Source: Eubacteriaceae bacterium
GTDB taxonomy: Bacteria > Bacillota > Clostridia > Eubacteriales > Anaerofustaceae
Direction: 5' to 3'
Length of the DNA stretch: 50,005 bases
Assembly: GCA_017531485.1 (NCBI GenBank)
Contig: JAFXKY010000035.1
Location: 1-50,005 of the forward strand
In this document: one piece after another, positions 24,587 through 34,408 of the stretch
How the letters are laid out: every line of letters begins with the position of its first letter
Numbering within the stretch: the first letter of the stretch is position 1
Notes under the pieces: model-generated
Seen by the model: only the letters and a program-made list of their open reading frames with translations
Databases searched by the model: none
Told to the model about the DNA's origin: nothing
Translations under genes and position numbers: made by a program

Positions 24587-25147
24587 TTATAAAAGTCCCT
24601 CCATATCCTTTTCAAGCTCATAACCATGAATGAAGAACCTCGTAAGGCATAATACGACAAGCCCCATGAATACTCCGTCCATATTTACGCTGAGTTCAGC
24701 ATATTCCACTCCTGCGATAAGTCTGATAAAAACGCTCATTATAAGTCCGACTGCGGGAATAGCCATCGACAGAATTCCTGTCTGCCTGAGTCTTTTTATC
24801 GTATCCTCGCTGAAATACGCATGACATTCAGTCTTTTTCATTATAATATACAGGTTGTGGAAGATCATTGCCATTATCAGCATGATTATAACTGCGCCCA
24901 CTGCGAATATTGCGAACACAGAGAAATTGATCCCTTCGGGGCCGATATTGAGTACGGCTTCAAAACCATATATCTCAATTACTTTTTCTTTTGCCAAAGA
25001 ATCGATGTCTATAAAATATTTTGTAAATCCCGGTGCGAATGCTGCACATATTCCTGCAGCAGCCATGAGTATCGCTGCAACAATATGAGAAATTTCTATT
25101 ATTCTTGTAAGGATCACGGTTATTTTGTTGATACTGGAATTTTTCAT
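24587..25147 (-). CDS. DUF2975 membrane protein
   Basis: A 186-residue protein with four hydrophobic helices (about 10-38, 80-105, 118-140 and 150-168 by eye), typical of DUF2975/YoaS. GGAGGTG ribosome site; a longer frame lacks one. First gene of the pair with the XRE regulator. Role unknown; such pairs are thought to form a membrane-protein/regulator module. Confidence 0.82.
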   Translation of the reverse strand: MKNSSINKITVILTRIIEISHIVAAILMAAAGICAAFAPGFTKYFIDIDSLAKEKVIEIYGFEAVLNIGPEGINFSVFAIFAVGAVIIMLIMAMIFHNLYIIMKKTECHAYFSEDTIKRLRQTGILSMAIPAVGLIMSVFIRLIAGVEYAELSVNMDGVFMGLVVLCLTRFFIHGYELEKDMEGLL

Positions 25148-25170
25148 TTTGCACCTCCGTTTATGGCGCA

Positions 25171-25199
25171 AGTATATCATGGGTTTTAATCTGTGTCAA
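25171..25199 (-). promoter_or_regulatory. Promoter of the DUF2975-XRE pair
   Basis: Minus strand TTGACA (25194-25199), 17 bases, TATACT (25171-25176). Confidence 0.8.
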
Positions 25200-25205
25200 T
25201 AATTA

Positions 25206-25224
25206 TTTAATGTTTATCATTAAA
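25206..25224. promoter_or_regulatory. Palindrome TTTAATG-N5-CATTAAA
   Basis: Perfect 7-base arms just upstream of the DUF2975 -35; a candidate site for the XRE protein of the pair. Confidence 0.4.
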
Positions 25225-25263
25225 AAATATATGTTTGCCGATGCGTAAGCGTGCAACGAAACA

Positions 25264-25299
25264 AAAACGGCAGAACTCAAAAATGGATTCTGCCGTTTT
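25264..25299 (-). terminator. Terminator after the DUF2130 gene
   Basis: AAAACGGCAGAA (25264-25275) and TTCTGCCGTTTT (25288-25299), with A/T runs on both sides. Confidence 0.85.
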
Positions 25300-25303
25300 G
25301 AAA

Positions 25304-26530
25304 TTATTCTTTGTTTATCTCATCAAACATCGCCTTTACGCTCGGTGCATTTTTCGTGAGCTTTTTGATCGTCAGATCATCAGCCTTATTATTTGCGATC
25401 CTCAGGTTGTTTTCTGAAGAGAGAAGCGCTTCTTTTGTCTTCTGAAGATGTTCAATGGTCTTGTCGATCTCTTTGATTGCAGTGGCGAATTTTTCGCTTG
25501 CAAGTCGGTAATTTCTTGCAAAACTGTCCTTGAAAGCATTCATGTTCTCTTCGAAATGAAGGATGTCGATCTGCTGGTTGCGGACGATCTGCAGCTCTTT
25601 CTGGTACTGAAGTGAATTCTGTGCGGCATTTCTGAGAAGGGTTATCATCGGAATAAAGAACTGCGGACGGATGACGTACATTTTGTCATATTTGTAAGAT
25701 ACGTCCACGATTCCGTTGTTGTAAAGTTCGTTATCCATTTCAAGGAGCGAAACAAGAATTGCATACTCGCACCCTTTTTCTCTTCTGTCTTTGTCGAGCT
25801 CTTTGAAAAAATGCTCATTTTTATGCTTCGTCGCAGTCGCATCCGCCTCGTTTTTCATTTCAAACATAATGGAGATGAACTCTGTTCCGTCGTCACTGCA
25901 CTCGCGGTAAATAAAATCACCCTTGCTTCCGCTGCTCGCGTCGTTATCCTTTTCGAAGTATGCTTTGGGAAAGGCAGTCATTCTGATCTGGTTGAACTGA
26001 GTAAGACAATGCTGTTCAAGGCTTTCTCCGATCATCTTCGTTGACTGACGGGCTTTGAAGTCTTTGTAATAAGCGATCTGTTCATCCTTCAACTTCAGAG
26101 TATTTTCGTACTGCTCCTTGATATTTTTCTCATTGAGCTTACTTTCGGTCTCTTTGCTTTTCAGTTCACCTTTCAGATCGGCGATCTCTTCGGTCTTCTT
26201 TGTCAGCTCTTCGTTTTTCTTTTCAACAGCGACAGAAACGGCGAGTTTCTTTTCGTTCTCACTCGCTTCAAGCTTCGCGCGGAGCTCAGCAATGATTCTG
26301 TTTTTATCCGCGATCTCCGCATCTTTTTTAGAGATCCCTGCAGTATATTTATTTTCTTCCTGCATACGCAGTATCTGAATTTCCTGCTCGCGTCTTACCT
26401 GAGATTCTTTTTCGCGCCTGTCGAGCTCTTTTTCGAATTCTTTGTCGCGGACCTGACGGGCGATCTGCGCATATCCCGTTTCATCTACCTGAAAAACTTC
26501 TCCGCAATTCGGGCATTTGATTTCCTGCAT
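25304..26530 (-). CDS. DUF2130 coiled-coil protein
   Basis: A 408-residue protein. It opens with a small Cys motif (MQEIKCPNCGEVF). A long charged coiled coil of about 150 residues follows, then a conserved globular part (about 175-330; DFKARQSTKMIGESLEQHC, KGDFIYRE, SIMFEMKNEADATATKHKN) with Asp/Glu/Lys residues reminiscent of a nuclease-type fold. DUF2130 proteins are widespread and their role is not established. The start follows AAAGGAGAA. Confidence 0.88.
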   Translation of the reverse strand: MQEIKCPNCGEVFQVDETGYAQIARQVRDKEFEKELDRREKESQVRREQEIQILRMQEENKYTAGISKKDAEIADKNRIIAELRAKLEASENEKKLAVSVAVEKKNEELTKKTEEIADLKGELKSKETESKLNEKNIKEQYENTLKLKDEQIAYYKDFKARQSTKMIGESLEQHCLTQFNQIRMTAFPKAYFEKDNDASSGSKGDFIYRECSDDGTEFISIMFEMKNEADATATKHKNEHFFKELDKDRREKGCEYAILVSLLEMDNELYNNGIVDVSYKYDKMYVIRPQFFIPMITLLRNAAQNSLQYQKELQIVRNQQIDILHFEENMNAFKDSFARNYRLASEKFATAIKEIDKTIEHLQKTKEALLSSENNLRIANNKADDLTIKKLTKNAPSVKAMFDEINKE

Positions 26531-26574
26531 GATATTCTCCTTTCTCATTATGCTGTATTTTGCCGGATATAAGT

Positions 26575-26602
26575 TTCCCAACATTACGAGTAATGTTGGG
26601 AA
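26575..26602. repeat. Perfect 13-base inverted repeat in the DUF2130 leader
   Basis: TTCCCAACATTAC (26575-26587), GA, GTAATGTTGGGAA (26590-26602). No T-run follows on either side, so it is not a plain terminator. A second small hairpin (GACACC/GGTGTC, 26632-26648) lies between it and the guaA stop. Confidence 0.6.
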
Positions 26603-26657
26603 GATGTGTCAGTATTCTGATTTTGAGTTGCGACACCGGTATGGTGTCAGATTTATC

Positions 26658-27641
26658 CTATTCCCACTCGATCGTTGCCGGGGCTTTCGGGCTGAGGTCG
26701 TACAAAACTCTGCATACTCCGGGAACTTCTTTGAGGATACGGTCTGTGATCTTCTTGAGAACTGCCCAGTCGATTTCCGGAACAGTTGCTGTCATTGCGT
26801 CAACAGTGTTTACGGCACGGATGATTACGGGCCAGTCAAAAGCACGTTTTCCGTCTCTTACGCCTGTTGAACGGAAGTCGGGAACGACTGTGAAGAACTG
26901 CCATACCTGGCTCGTGAGGCCTGCGTTGTCAAATTCTTCGCGAAGGATCGCGTCGCTTTCTCTGAGAGCTTCGAGTCTCTTTCTGTCGATAGCTCCGAGG
27001 CATCTTACGCCGAGACCCGGGCCCGGGAACGGCTGACGGTAAACCATTGTGTCCGGAAGTCCGAGTGCTGAACCAACGACTCTTACTTCATCTTTGTAAA
27101 GAAGTTTTACCGGCTCAACAAGTCCTTCAAACTGCATGTCTTCCGGAAGGCCGCCTACGTTGTGATGTGCTTTTACTCCGTCGCTTTCGAGGATGTCCGG
27201 ATATATTGTACCCTGACCGAGGAATGCGATGCCTTCGAGTTTGCGGGCTTCTTCTTCGAATACTCTTACGAATTCGTTACCGATGATCTTTCTCTTCTTT
27301 TCAGGATCAGCTTCGCCTTCGAGAAGACCGAGGAAACGGTCTGTTGCATCGACATAAACGAGGTTAGCATCGAGCTGATTGCGGAATACTTCCACAACTT
27401 CTTCGCTTTCGCCTTTGCGCATAAGGCCGTGGTTTACGTGAACGCAAACGAGCTGTTTGCCGATTGCCTTGATGAGAAGGGCAGCAACTACGGAACTGTC
27501 TACTCCGCCTGAAAGTGCCAATAATACTTTTTTGTCTCCAACCTGGGCTTTTACTTCTGCGATCTGTTCTGAAATGAATTTTTCAGCTAGTTCCTGAGTC
27601 GTTATGCGCTGCATATCGTCAGGTCTTACGATTTTTTCCAT
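26658..27641 (-). CDS. guaA: GMP synthetase, ATP-pyrophosphatase subunit without glutaminase domain
   Basis: A 327-residue protein covering only the synthetase half of GMP synthase, which adenylylates XMP and aminates it to GMP. The PP-loop SGGVDSS is at 44-50, GTIYPDILES follows, and the C-terminal dimerisation part ends with the family motif APATIEWE. Normal bacterial GuaA is about 510 residues with an N-terminal class I amidotransferase. That domain is absent here and the upstream 287 bases contain no remnant. The enzyme must use free ammonia or a separate glutaminase subunit, as in archaeal GuaAa/GuaAb. The start is firm (AGGAGGA). Confidence 0.93.
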   Translation of the reverse strand: MEKIVRPDDMQRITTQELAEKFISEQIAEVKAQVGDKKVLLALSGGVDSSVVAALLIKAIGKQLVCVHVNHGLMRKGESEEVVEVFRNQLDANLVYVDATDRFLGLLEGEADPEKKRKIIGNEFVRVFEEEARKLEGIAFLGQGTIYPDILESDGVKAHHNVGGLPEDMQFEGLVEPVKLLYKDEVRVVGSALGLPDTMVYRQPFPGPGLGVRCLGAIDRKRLEALRESDAILREEFDNAGLTSQVWQFFTVVPDFRSTGVRDGKRAFDWPVIIRAVNTVDAMTATVPEIDWAVLKKITDRILKEVPGVCRVLYDLSPKAPATIEWE

Positions 27642-27695
27642 CTGTATTCCTCCTGTATGGTCTGTGGGTGGTTGTCAATTTTTCTATGATATTAC

Positions 27696-27724
27696 ATTAT
27701 AATCCTTGTTTTGTATTAAATCAA
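27696..27724 (-). promoter_or_regulatory. guaA promoter
   Basis: Minus strand TTGATT (27719-27724), 17 bases, TATAAT (27696-27701). Confidence 0.7.
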
Positions 27725-27850
27725 TGCTTTTTTACAAGCTGGCGATTATTTTTTCTCCATAGGGAAGAGCGAGGACATTTTTGTTGAATTATATTTTTAT
27801 TATACGCTTTTTCTGTTTATTCCATGCCGCGTTATCTTCTGATGGAATGC

Positions 27851-27879
27851 TTGACAATGAAAATCACAGCGGCTAAAAT
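27851..27879 (+). promoter_or_regulatory. Promoter of the mocR-like gene
   Basis: TTGACA (27851-27856), 17 bases, TAAAAT (27874-27879). Confidence 0.6.
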
Positions 27880-27928
27880 ATAACTGATAATATCAAAAAT
27901 GATGAAAACGAAAGAATGATAAGACCAC

Positions 27929-29014
27929 ATGAGATACAGTATAGATAAGAAATCAAAAAAAAGTGCGTATATGCAGATATATGAACAACTCAGGCGTGAT
28001 ATCGTAGGCGGGATCATTCCGTATAATACAAAACTTCCGTCCAAAAGGCTCCTTGCAGAGGAAACGGGAGTAAGCGTCATAACCGTTGAACACGCATACT
28101 CTATCCTTAAAGATGAAGGGTATGTGGATGCGAAGGAGAGAAGCGGATATTTTGTCATATTCCGGCAAGGGGATCTGATGGCAAGCAGTTCCGATTCGGT
28201 GCAGGAATATACGCCTCATAAGATTCATACTCAGAACAATGGAGAAGTTTTTCCGTATACTGTTCTTGCGAAGACCATGCGCAAAGTCATGCTTGATTAT
28301 TCCGAAGACATTCTCGTCAAATCGCTCAATCACGGCTGTCTTGAACTGAGGGAAGCGATAGGTTCATATCTTGCGAGGAGCAGTGGGATCATCGTAAATC
28401 CCAAACAGATCATCATCGGTTCGGGCGCTGAATATCTTTACAGTCTCATCGCTCAGCTTTTCGGCACCGAAGGTACTTTTGCCATTGAAGATCCGTCTTA
28501 TAATAAGATAAAGCTTGTTTATGAGGCAAACGGCATCACCTGCGATATGCTCAGAATGGGGAATGACGGGATCCGTACGGAAGAACTCGAAAAGACATCC
28601 GCAGGAATCCTTCATATTACGCCGTTTCATTCTTTCCCGAGCGGAATAACCGCAACGGCTTCAAAGCGAACGGAATATCTCAGGTGGGCGGAAAAGAGGG
28701 ACGGGTTCATCATTGAAGACAATTATGACTCTGAGCTTACTGTTTCCATGAAAAATGAAGACACTTTGTTTTCCATGTCTTCGGACGGAAGGGTAATATA
28801 CCTCAATACCTTTTCAAAAACTATTGCTCCGTCAATGCGAGTAGGGTATATGGTGCTTCCCGAAAGACTTCTCGACGAATTTGAAAGTAAACTCGGATTT
28901 TATTCGTGCACTGTTCCTGTTTTTGAGCAGTATGTCCTTTCCGAGCTTATAAAAGGCGGCGATTTCGAAAGGCACATCAACAGGATAAGAAGAGAGAGAA
29001 GACGTAAAAAATAA
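27929..29014 (+). CDS. MocR/PdxR-like GntR-aminotransferase regulator, C-terminally short
   Basis: A 361-residue fusion of a GntR winged helix (about 12-75; KLPSKRLLAEETGVSVITVEHAYSIL) to an aminotransferase-like domain. The PLP-site residues are present: D264/Y266 in IIEDNYDSE and K297 in NTFSKTIAPSMRVGY. Typical members have 450-480 residues; this one stops right after HINRIRRERRRKK, at the start of the small C-terminal domain. About 100 residues are therefore missing and the protein may be inactive or altered. PdxR-type members control vitamin B6 genes, and the next gene is a pyridoxal kinase. Weak ribosome site. Confidence 0.85.
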   Translation: MRYSIDKKSKKSAYMQIYEQLRRDIVGGIIPYNTKLPSKRLLAEETGVSVITVEHAYSILKDEGYVDAKERSGYFVIFRQGDLMASSSDSVQEYTPHKIHTQNNGEVFPYTVLAKTMRKVMLDYSEDILVKSLNHGCLELREAIGSYLARSSGIIVNPKQIIIGSGAEYLYSLIAQLFGTEGTFAIEDPSYNKIKLVYEANGITCDMLRMGNDGIRTEELEKTSAGILHITPFHSFPSGITATASKRTEYLRWAEKRDGFIIEDNYDSELTVSMKNEDTLFSMSSDGRVIYLNTFSKTIAPSMRVGYMVLPERLLDEFESKLGFYSCTVPVFEQYVLSELIKGGDFERHINRIRRERRRKK

Positions 29015-29101
29015 TCTGGTCATATTCTTTTCTTGTGATTTGGATATTTACTTAATACCAAAAATAAGTTATCTTTAACAAAAATGATCAAGGAGTAGAA
29101 A

Positions 29102-29932
29102 ATGACATATAAAAGAATTCTTACTATACAAGACATTTCCTGCGTAGGACAATGCTCTCTTACAGTAGCCCTTCCGATCCTCTCAGCATGCGGGCTTGAA
29201 ACGGCGATCCTTCCGTCAGCAGTGTTATCAACACACACGGCAGGCTTTTCAGGATATACTTTCCGTGACCTTACGGACGACATGCCGTCGATCAAAGATC
29301 ACTGGGTGAAAGAAAACATTAAATTTGACGGCATCTATACGGGATATCTCGGCAGCACACAGCAGATTGATTATGTCATCGACATCGCAAATGCTACAAA
29401 CAAAGAAGGCGCACTCCTCATCGTAGACCCGGCGATGGCTGACCACGGCAATCTCTATCCGGGATTTGACATGGAGTTTGTTGAAGCGATGAAAGGACTT
29501 TGTGTAAAGGCTGATTATGTCATCCCCAACATTACGGAAGCGGCTTTCCTTACGGGAATCGAATATAAGGAAAAGTACGACAGAGAATATATCGACTCTA
29601 TCCTTAATAAATTCTCTGAAATGGGCGTAAAGAACGTAATCTTCACAGGCATTTCTTATGAAGAAGGTAAGACGGGCGTTGTAGTGTATGAAGACGGAAA
29701 CTATTCATACTATCAGCACGATTTCCTCCCCAACAGCTGCCATGGCACGGGAGATATTTATGCATCAGCATTCGTCGGTGCTCTCACAGGAGGAAAGTCA
29801 GCATATGAAGCTGCCAAGATCGCTGCAGACTATACGGTAGAATGTATCAAAGCCACAGCAGAAGAAGAAAATCACTGGTATGGTGCGAAGTTTGAACCGG
29901 TGCTCGGAAAGCTTATCGAAATGCTCAGATAA
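29102..29932 (+). CDS. pdxY: Pyridoxal/pyridoxamine kinase
   Basis: A 276-residue ribokinase-fold kinase of PdxY type. It opens RILTIQDISCVGQCSLTVALPIL and contains LSTHTAGFSGYTFRDLT. The C-terminal catalytic segment is NSCHGTGDIYASAFVGAL, with the GTGD anion hole/base. It phosphorylates pyridoxal, pyridoxamine or pyridoxine with ATP to feed PLP salvage. AAGGAG ribosome site. It follows the MocR-like gene by 87 bases on the same strand and ends at a strong terminator. Confidence 0.92.
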   Translation: MTYKRILTIQDISCVGQCSLTVALPILSACGLETAILPSAVLSTHTAGFSGYTFRDLTDDMPSIKDHWVKENIKFDGIYTGYLGSTQQIDYVIDIANATNKEGALLIVDPAMADHGNLYPGFDMEFVEAMKGLCVKADYVIPNITEAAFLTGIEYKEKYDREYIDSILNKFSEMGVKNVIFTGISYEEGKTGVVVYEDGNYSYYQHDFLPNSCHGTGDIYASAFVGALTGGKSAYEAAKIAADYTVECIKATAEEENHWYGAKFEPVLGKLIEMLR

Positions 29933-29955
29933 TCAATTTCAAATTATTACATATT

Positions 29956-29990
29956 AAAATTCCCCGTATGAAAACCATACGGGGAATTTT
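29956..29990 (+). terminator. Terminator after pdxY
   Basis: A 15-base perfect stem, AAAATTCCCCGTATG (29956-29970) with CATACGGGGAATTTT (29976-29990), loop AAAAC. It can act in both directions. Confidence 0.92.
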
Positions 29991-30028
29991 ATGAGGAAGA
30001 CTTTATGAATGAATTGGAAAAGGTCGGT

Positions 30029-30829
30029 TTATTCAATCAGAAAATTTACGAATACGAATGAGTAGTGAGCTCTTTGTGATCCGGGATCATAAACATTTGT
30101 CAGCTCAATCATGGCATACCCTGTTCGGCTGTCTTCTTTTGTCCACAAAGTCACTTTGTGGATATTTTCATCAAACTTCAATCCGGAAGAATCGTAGATT
30201 GCAAAAACATCCTTGTCAAGAAGCTTCGGGGCGGAACCGTATATGGAAAGCTCATTTTTCAGATATTCATACATAGGGGACTCTATGCCGCTCTCAGAAA
30301 ACTCATAAAGGTCGTTGGAACGGATAAAATCTTTCCTGTAATATTCCGTATATCTTTCATAAAGCTTTTGATTCAATGTCGGATGAGTGATTTTTGAGAA
30401 AATGGAGGTTATGACACCTCTGCCGTCGAATATTGCACTGACCCTTAGCCCGGCTCCCGATTTCAGATCATATAAATGCGGATCATAGTATTCAACCTTC
30501 GATGAATTCCCGATCGTTTCTATGGATATTCCCTCCATATATCTTTCAAACCAACAGCTTTCCTGTAAATGTTCGTCTGCGCTCAAACCGTTCATCCCCG
30601 CTTTTATGTCGCTGAAATATAAATATCTGTCGTGATAGCCTGCATTCCTGATGCCGTGATGATATACTATATTAGGTGTATCACCCGGTTCATGCATGCT
30701 TGAGAAGAATGCAAATATTCCAATGATCACAGCTGCGAAAATAAACAACACAGCACCGGTGCCGGGCGAGATCGTGGGAGCAGGACTATTGCGGTTGTCC
30801 TGATTACGTAAATTATCGTATTCCTGCAT
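30029..30829 (-). CDS. Membrane-anchored extracytoplasmic protein, paralogue of the next gene
   Basis: A 266-residue protein. A Gln/Asn/Pro-rich N-terminus is followed by one membrane helix (about 25-44) and a soluble domain outside the cell. The domain shares its layout and several motifs with the 30845 protein: FSDIKAGM vs FGGINVGM, CWFERY vs GWFDGR, YYRKDFIRSNDLYE vs YVRDFIQKNNLEE, and TGYAMIELTN vs TGYAVLTIEN. It stands 15 bases downstream of that gene. No known family or catalytic motif. Confidence 0.7.
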   Translation of the reverse strand: MQEYDNLRNQDNRNSPAPTISPGTGAVLFIFAAVIIGIFAFFSSMHEPGDTPNIVYHHGIRNAGYHDRYLYFSDIKAGMNGLSADEHLQESCWFERYMEGISIETIGNSSKVEYYDPHLYDLKSGAGLRVSAIFDGRGVITSIFSKITHPTLNQKLYERYTEYYRKDFIRSNDLYEFSESGIESPMYEYLKNELSIYGSAPKLLDKDVFAIYDSSGLKFDENIHKVTLWTKEDSRTGYAMIELTNVYDPGSQRAHYSFVFVNFLIE

Positions 30830-30844
30830 ATTCGTTACCCTTTG

Positions 30845-31501
30845 TCAATATTTAAATTCCAGAAATGCGATCTCATATTTAGGAATGTCCGCTTCGGAAT
30901 TTTCGATGGTAAGAACGGCATATCCGGTCTTAGTTGCCTTATCGAAATAATATTGGTATGTTTTTACATCCTTATCGTAATAAAGCTTCGTTGCAGTTTT
31001 GAAAACGCTTTTTTCGCCGATCTCTTTGACTGGCGCCTTGTCGGATATTACCGGCTTTATCTCCTCAAGATTATTTTTCTGTATGAAGTCCCTTACGTAG
31101 CTTTCAAACGCCCTGTCGCGTACGGACGGATCCGTGACGCCGTTTAAGATAAGGTTCATTCCGATCATTATTACCTCATCGTTATTATCAAATGTCACTC
31201 TCGGCAAAACGCTGTAACCACCCGAAAGGGGAAGTTCTTCCCATAAGAATTCCGCAGATTTTACCTTTGCACGGCCCACACTTCTTGAGAAATTGTCGAG
31301 CCTGCCGTCAAACCACCCTGAGTATCTTACTGCTTTCTGCGCTTCGCTGCTGTCCATGCCGACATTTATCCCGCCGAAGAAAATATGACTGTCGTGACAG
31401 GTTATGCTTTCGATATCATCTTCTTTGCATGAATACAAAACCGTTGCCACGGTCAGAATGATCAGTATTGAAATTATTATTTTGTTTTTATAAATTCTCA
31501 T
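30845..31501 (-). CDS. Putative lipoprotein, paralogue of the downstream gene
   Basis: A 218-residue protein with a lipoprotein signal (hydrophobic 8-23, lipobox VLYSC with C25). The mature domain is related to that of the 30029 protein by shared motifs, so the two arose by tandem duplication; one kept a lipid anchor and the other a membrane helix. The start is the ATG after GGAGGAAAGT. Role unknown. Confidence 0.75.
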   Translation of the reverse strand: MRIYKNKIIISILIILTVATVLYSCKEDDIESITCHDSHIFFGGINVGMDSSEAQKAVRYSGWFDGRLDNFSRSVGRAKVKSAEFLWEELPLSGGYSVLPRVTFDNNDEVIMIGMNLILNGVTDPSVRDRAFESYVRDFIQKNNLEEIKPVISDKAPVKEIGEKSVFKTATKLYYDKDVKTYQYYFDKATKTGYAVLTIENSEADIPKYEIAFLEFKY

Positions 31502-31702
31502 ACTTTCCTCCGCAGGACAATGTAACATCCTTTAATATTATGTTATTGCATTTCGAAAATCCTGTCAATATTTCGCCCCATGGAGAATTATTAATTTTTG
31601 ATGAGAAAACGTTTACATTTGAATGCTGTGTTCAATATTTGCGTAACGAAAAAGTAACAGAAAGGGTAATACGGAGTCAGATATATGTGTTAAAAAAAAT
31701 AA

Positions 31703-31719
31703 GGGTCGCTGAGCGACCC
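31703..31719 (-). terminator. guaB terminator
   Basis: GGGTCGCT (31703-31710) and AGCGACCC (31712-31719); the minus-strand tail TTATTTTTTTTAA follows. Confidence 0.85.
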
Positions 31720-31731
31720 ATTATTTATATA

Positions 31732-33219
<1,488 letters not shown>

Positions 33220-33238
33220 TTATGGTTGTTAATTTGGT

Positions 33239-33267
33239 ATTCTATCACAGAGCTTTTTGTTTTGCAA
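33239..33267 (-). promoter_or_regulatory. guaB promoter
   Basis: Minus strand TTGCAA (33262-33267), 17 bases, extended TGTGA then TAGAAT (33239-33244). Confidence 0.7.
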
Positions 33268-33308
33268 CATATTTTTTCTTTTTTTGTCGCATTTTCATGA
33301 TAAAACAC

Positions 33309-34088
33309 TTAACACTTCAAATTTATTCCAAAGAACTTCACAGCATTCTGTGTGGTAATTTCCGCGATTTCTTCCGTTGTCTTTCCGTAAAGCTCCGCAA
33401 GCTTGTCCGCAACGTAAGTTACGTATGTGGGATTGTTTCTTCTTCCCCTGAAAGGAACGGGGGTGAGATACGGACAGTCTGTTTCCACGAATATCCTGTC
33501 GAGGGGAATATTCGGAACGAGGGTCAGCATATTTTTCGCATTTTTGAATGTTACCGGTCCTGAGATGGAAAAGTGAATATTCATATCAAGATCGAGATAC
33601 TGTTTCAGCATCTCTTCGCTCTGGTTGAACGAATGAAGGACGGCGCCTCGTTTTGTTTTTAAATATTTTTTTACTATGTCGTAAGTATCCTGAGTTGCTT
33701 CGCGTGAATGAATTATTATGGGCTTGTCCAGCTCATTTGCAAGTTCGATCTGACGGATAAAGACGTCCTTCTGAACGGGACGCGGAGAATAGTCATAATG
33801 ATAATCAAGACCGATCTCTCCGATCGCAACGACACGCTCGTCGTTTATGTGTTCAATGATCCATTTTTCGAATTTGTCCGTATAATCCTTGCTGTCGTGA
33901 GGATGCATTCCGAGCGCCGCATAAAAGAAGTCGTATCTTTTGGCGAGGACTGCGGAAAGGTATGATGATTTTTCGTCGCATCCGCAGTTCAGAACCAGCA
34001 TCCCTTCTCTTTTTATTCTGTTTATTACTTCATCCCTGTCTTCATTGAACTGTTCGTCCGTGAGATGTGCATGTGTATCAAAGATCAC
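33309..34088 (-). CDS. tatD: TatD-family metal-dependent hydrolase
   Basis: A 259-residue TIM-barrel hydrolase (DNase/quality-control family). Metal-ligand motifs: DTHAHL near the N-terminus, GEIGLDYHYD, IIHSREA and FVETDCPYL. The start codon is GTG, overlapping the divIC stop (GTGA) with CGGAGG upstream, so it is translationally coupled to divIC. It is the last gene of the yabP-yabQ-divIC-tatD run. Confidence 0.93.
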   Translation of the reverse strand: MIFDTHAHLTDEQFNEDRDEVINRIKREGMLVLNCGCDEKSSYLSAVLAKRYDFFYAALGMHPHDSKDYTDKFEKWIIEHINDERVVAIGEIGLDYHYDYSPRPVQKDVFIRQIELANELDKPIIIHSREATQDTYDIVKKYLKTKRGAVLHSFNQSEEMLKQYLDLDMNIHFSISGPVTFKNAKNMLTLVPNIPLDRIFVETDCPYLTPVPFRGRRNNPTYVTYVADKLAELYGKTTEEIAEITTQNAVKFFGINLKC

Positions 34089-34408
34089 TTGTTGCCTCCG
34101 TTTTTATCTGTTATTACCATTACAGTCTCGCCTTCGTATATGTATCCCAGAAGTTTTCTTGCGAGATACTCGTAATGTTTCGGGGAACCTATCTTTGAGA
34201 TCTCGTCTTCATAAAGCTCCTGCTGAAGGCGTGCCGCCTCGATCTGCTCGATGAGAAGATCCCGCTTTGCCTGAAGTTCCGAACGCTGCATATATACATT
34301 CGCGGTATATACCATAAACGGGATGGTAAGGAATATCAGTATGATGGATATTACCAGTAATTTATTGTTTTCAGCCCGTTTCTGTTTTCTGCTCTTTTTT
34401 TCGCTCAT
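34085..34408 (-). CDS. divIC: Septum formation initiator DivIC/FtsB-like
   Basis: A 107-residue bitopic protein: basic N-terminus, membrane helix (about 17-36), then a coiled coil (SELQAKRDLLIEQIEAARLQQ) and the family-typical ARKLLGYIYEGETVMVI near the end. It works with FtsL/DivIB in the divisome. It overlaps yabQ by 38 bases and tatD by four. Confidence 0.88.
   Translation of the reverse strand: MSEKKSRKQKRAENNKLLVISIILIFLTIPFMVYTANVYMQRSELQAKRDLLIEQIEAARLQQELYEDEISKIGSPKHYEYLARKLLGYIYEGETVMVITDKNGGNK

Larger units (their letters stand above)
27642..27928. other. Divergent intergenic region guaA / mocR-like
   Basis: 287 A+T-rich bases holding the guaA promoter, the promoter of the mocR-like gene and no other ORF with a ribosome site. 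I see no purine riboswitch signature. Confidence 0.5.
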
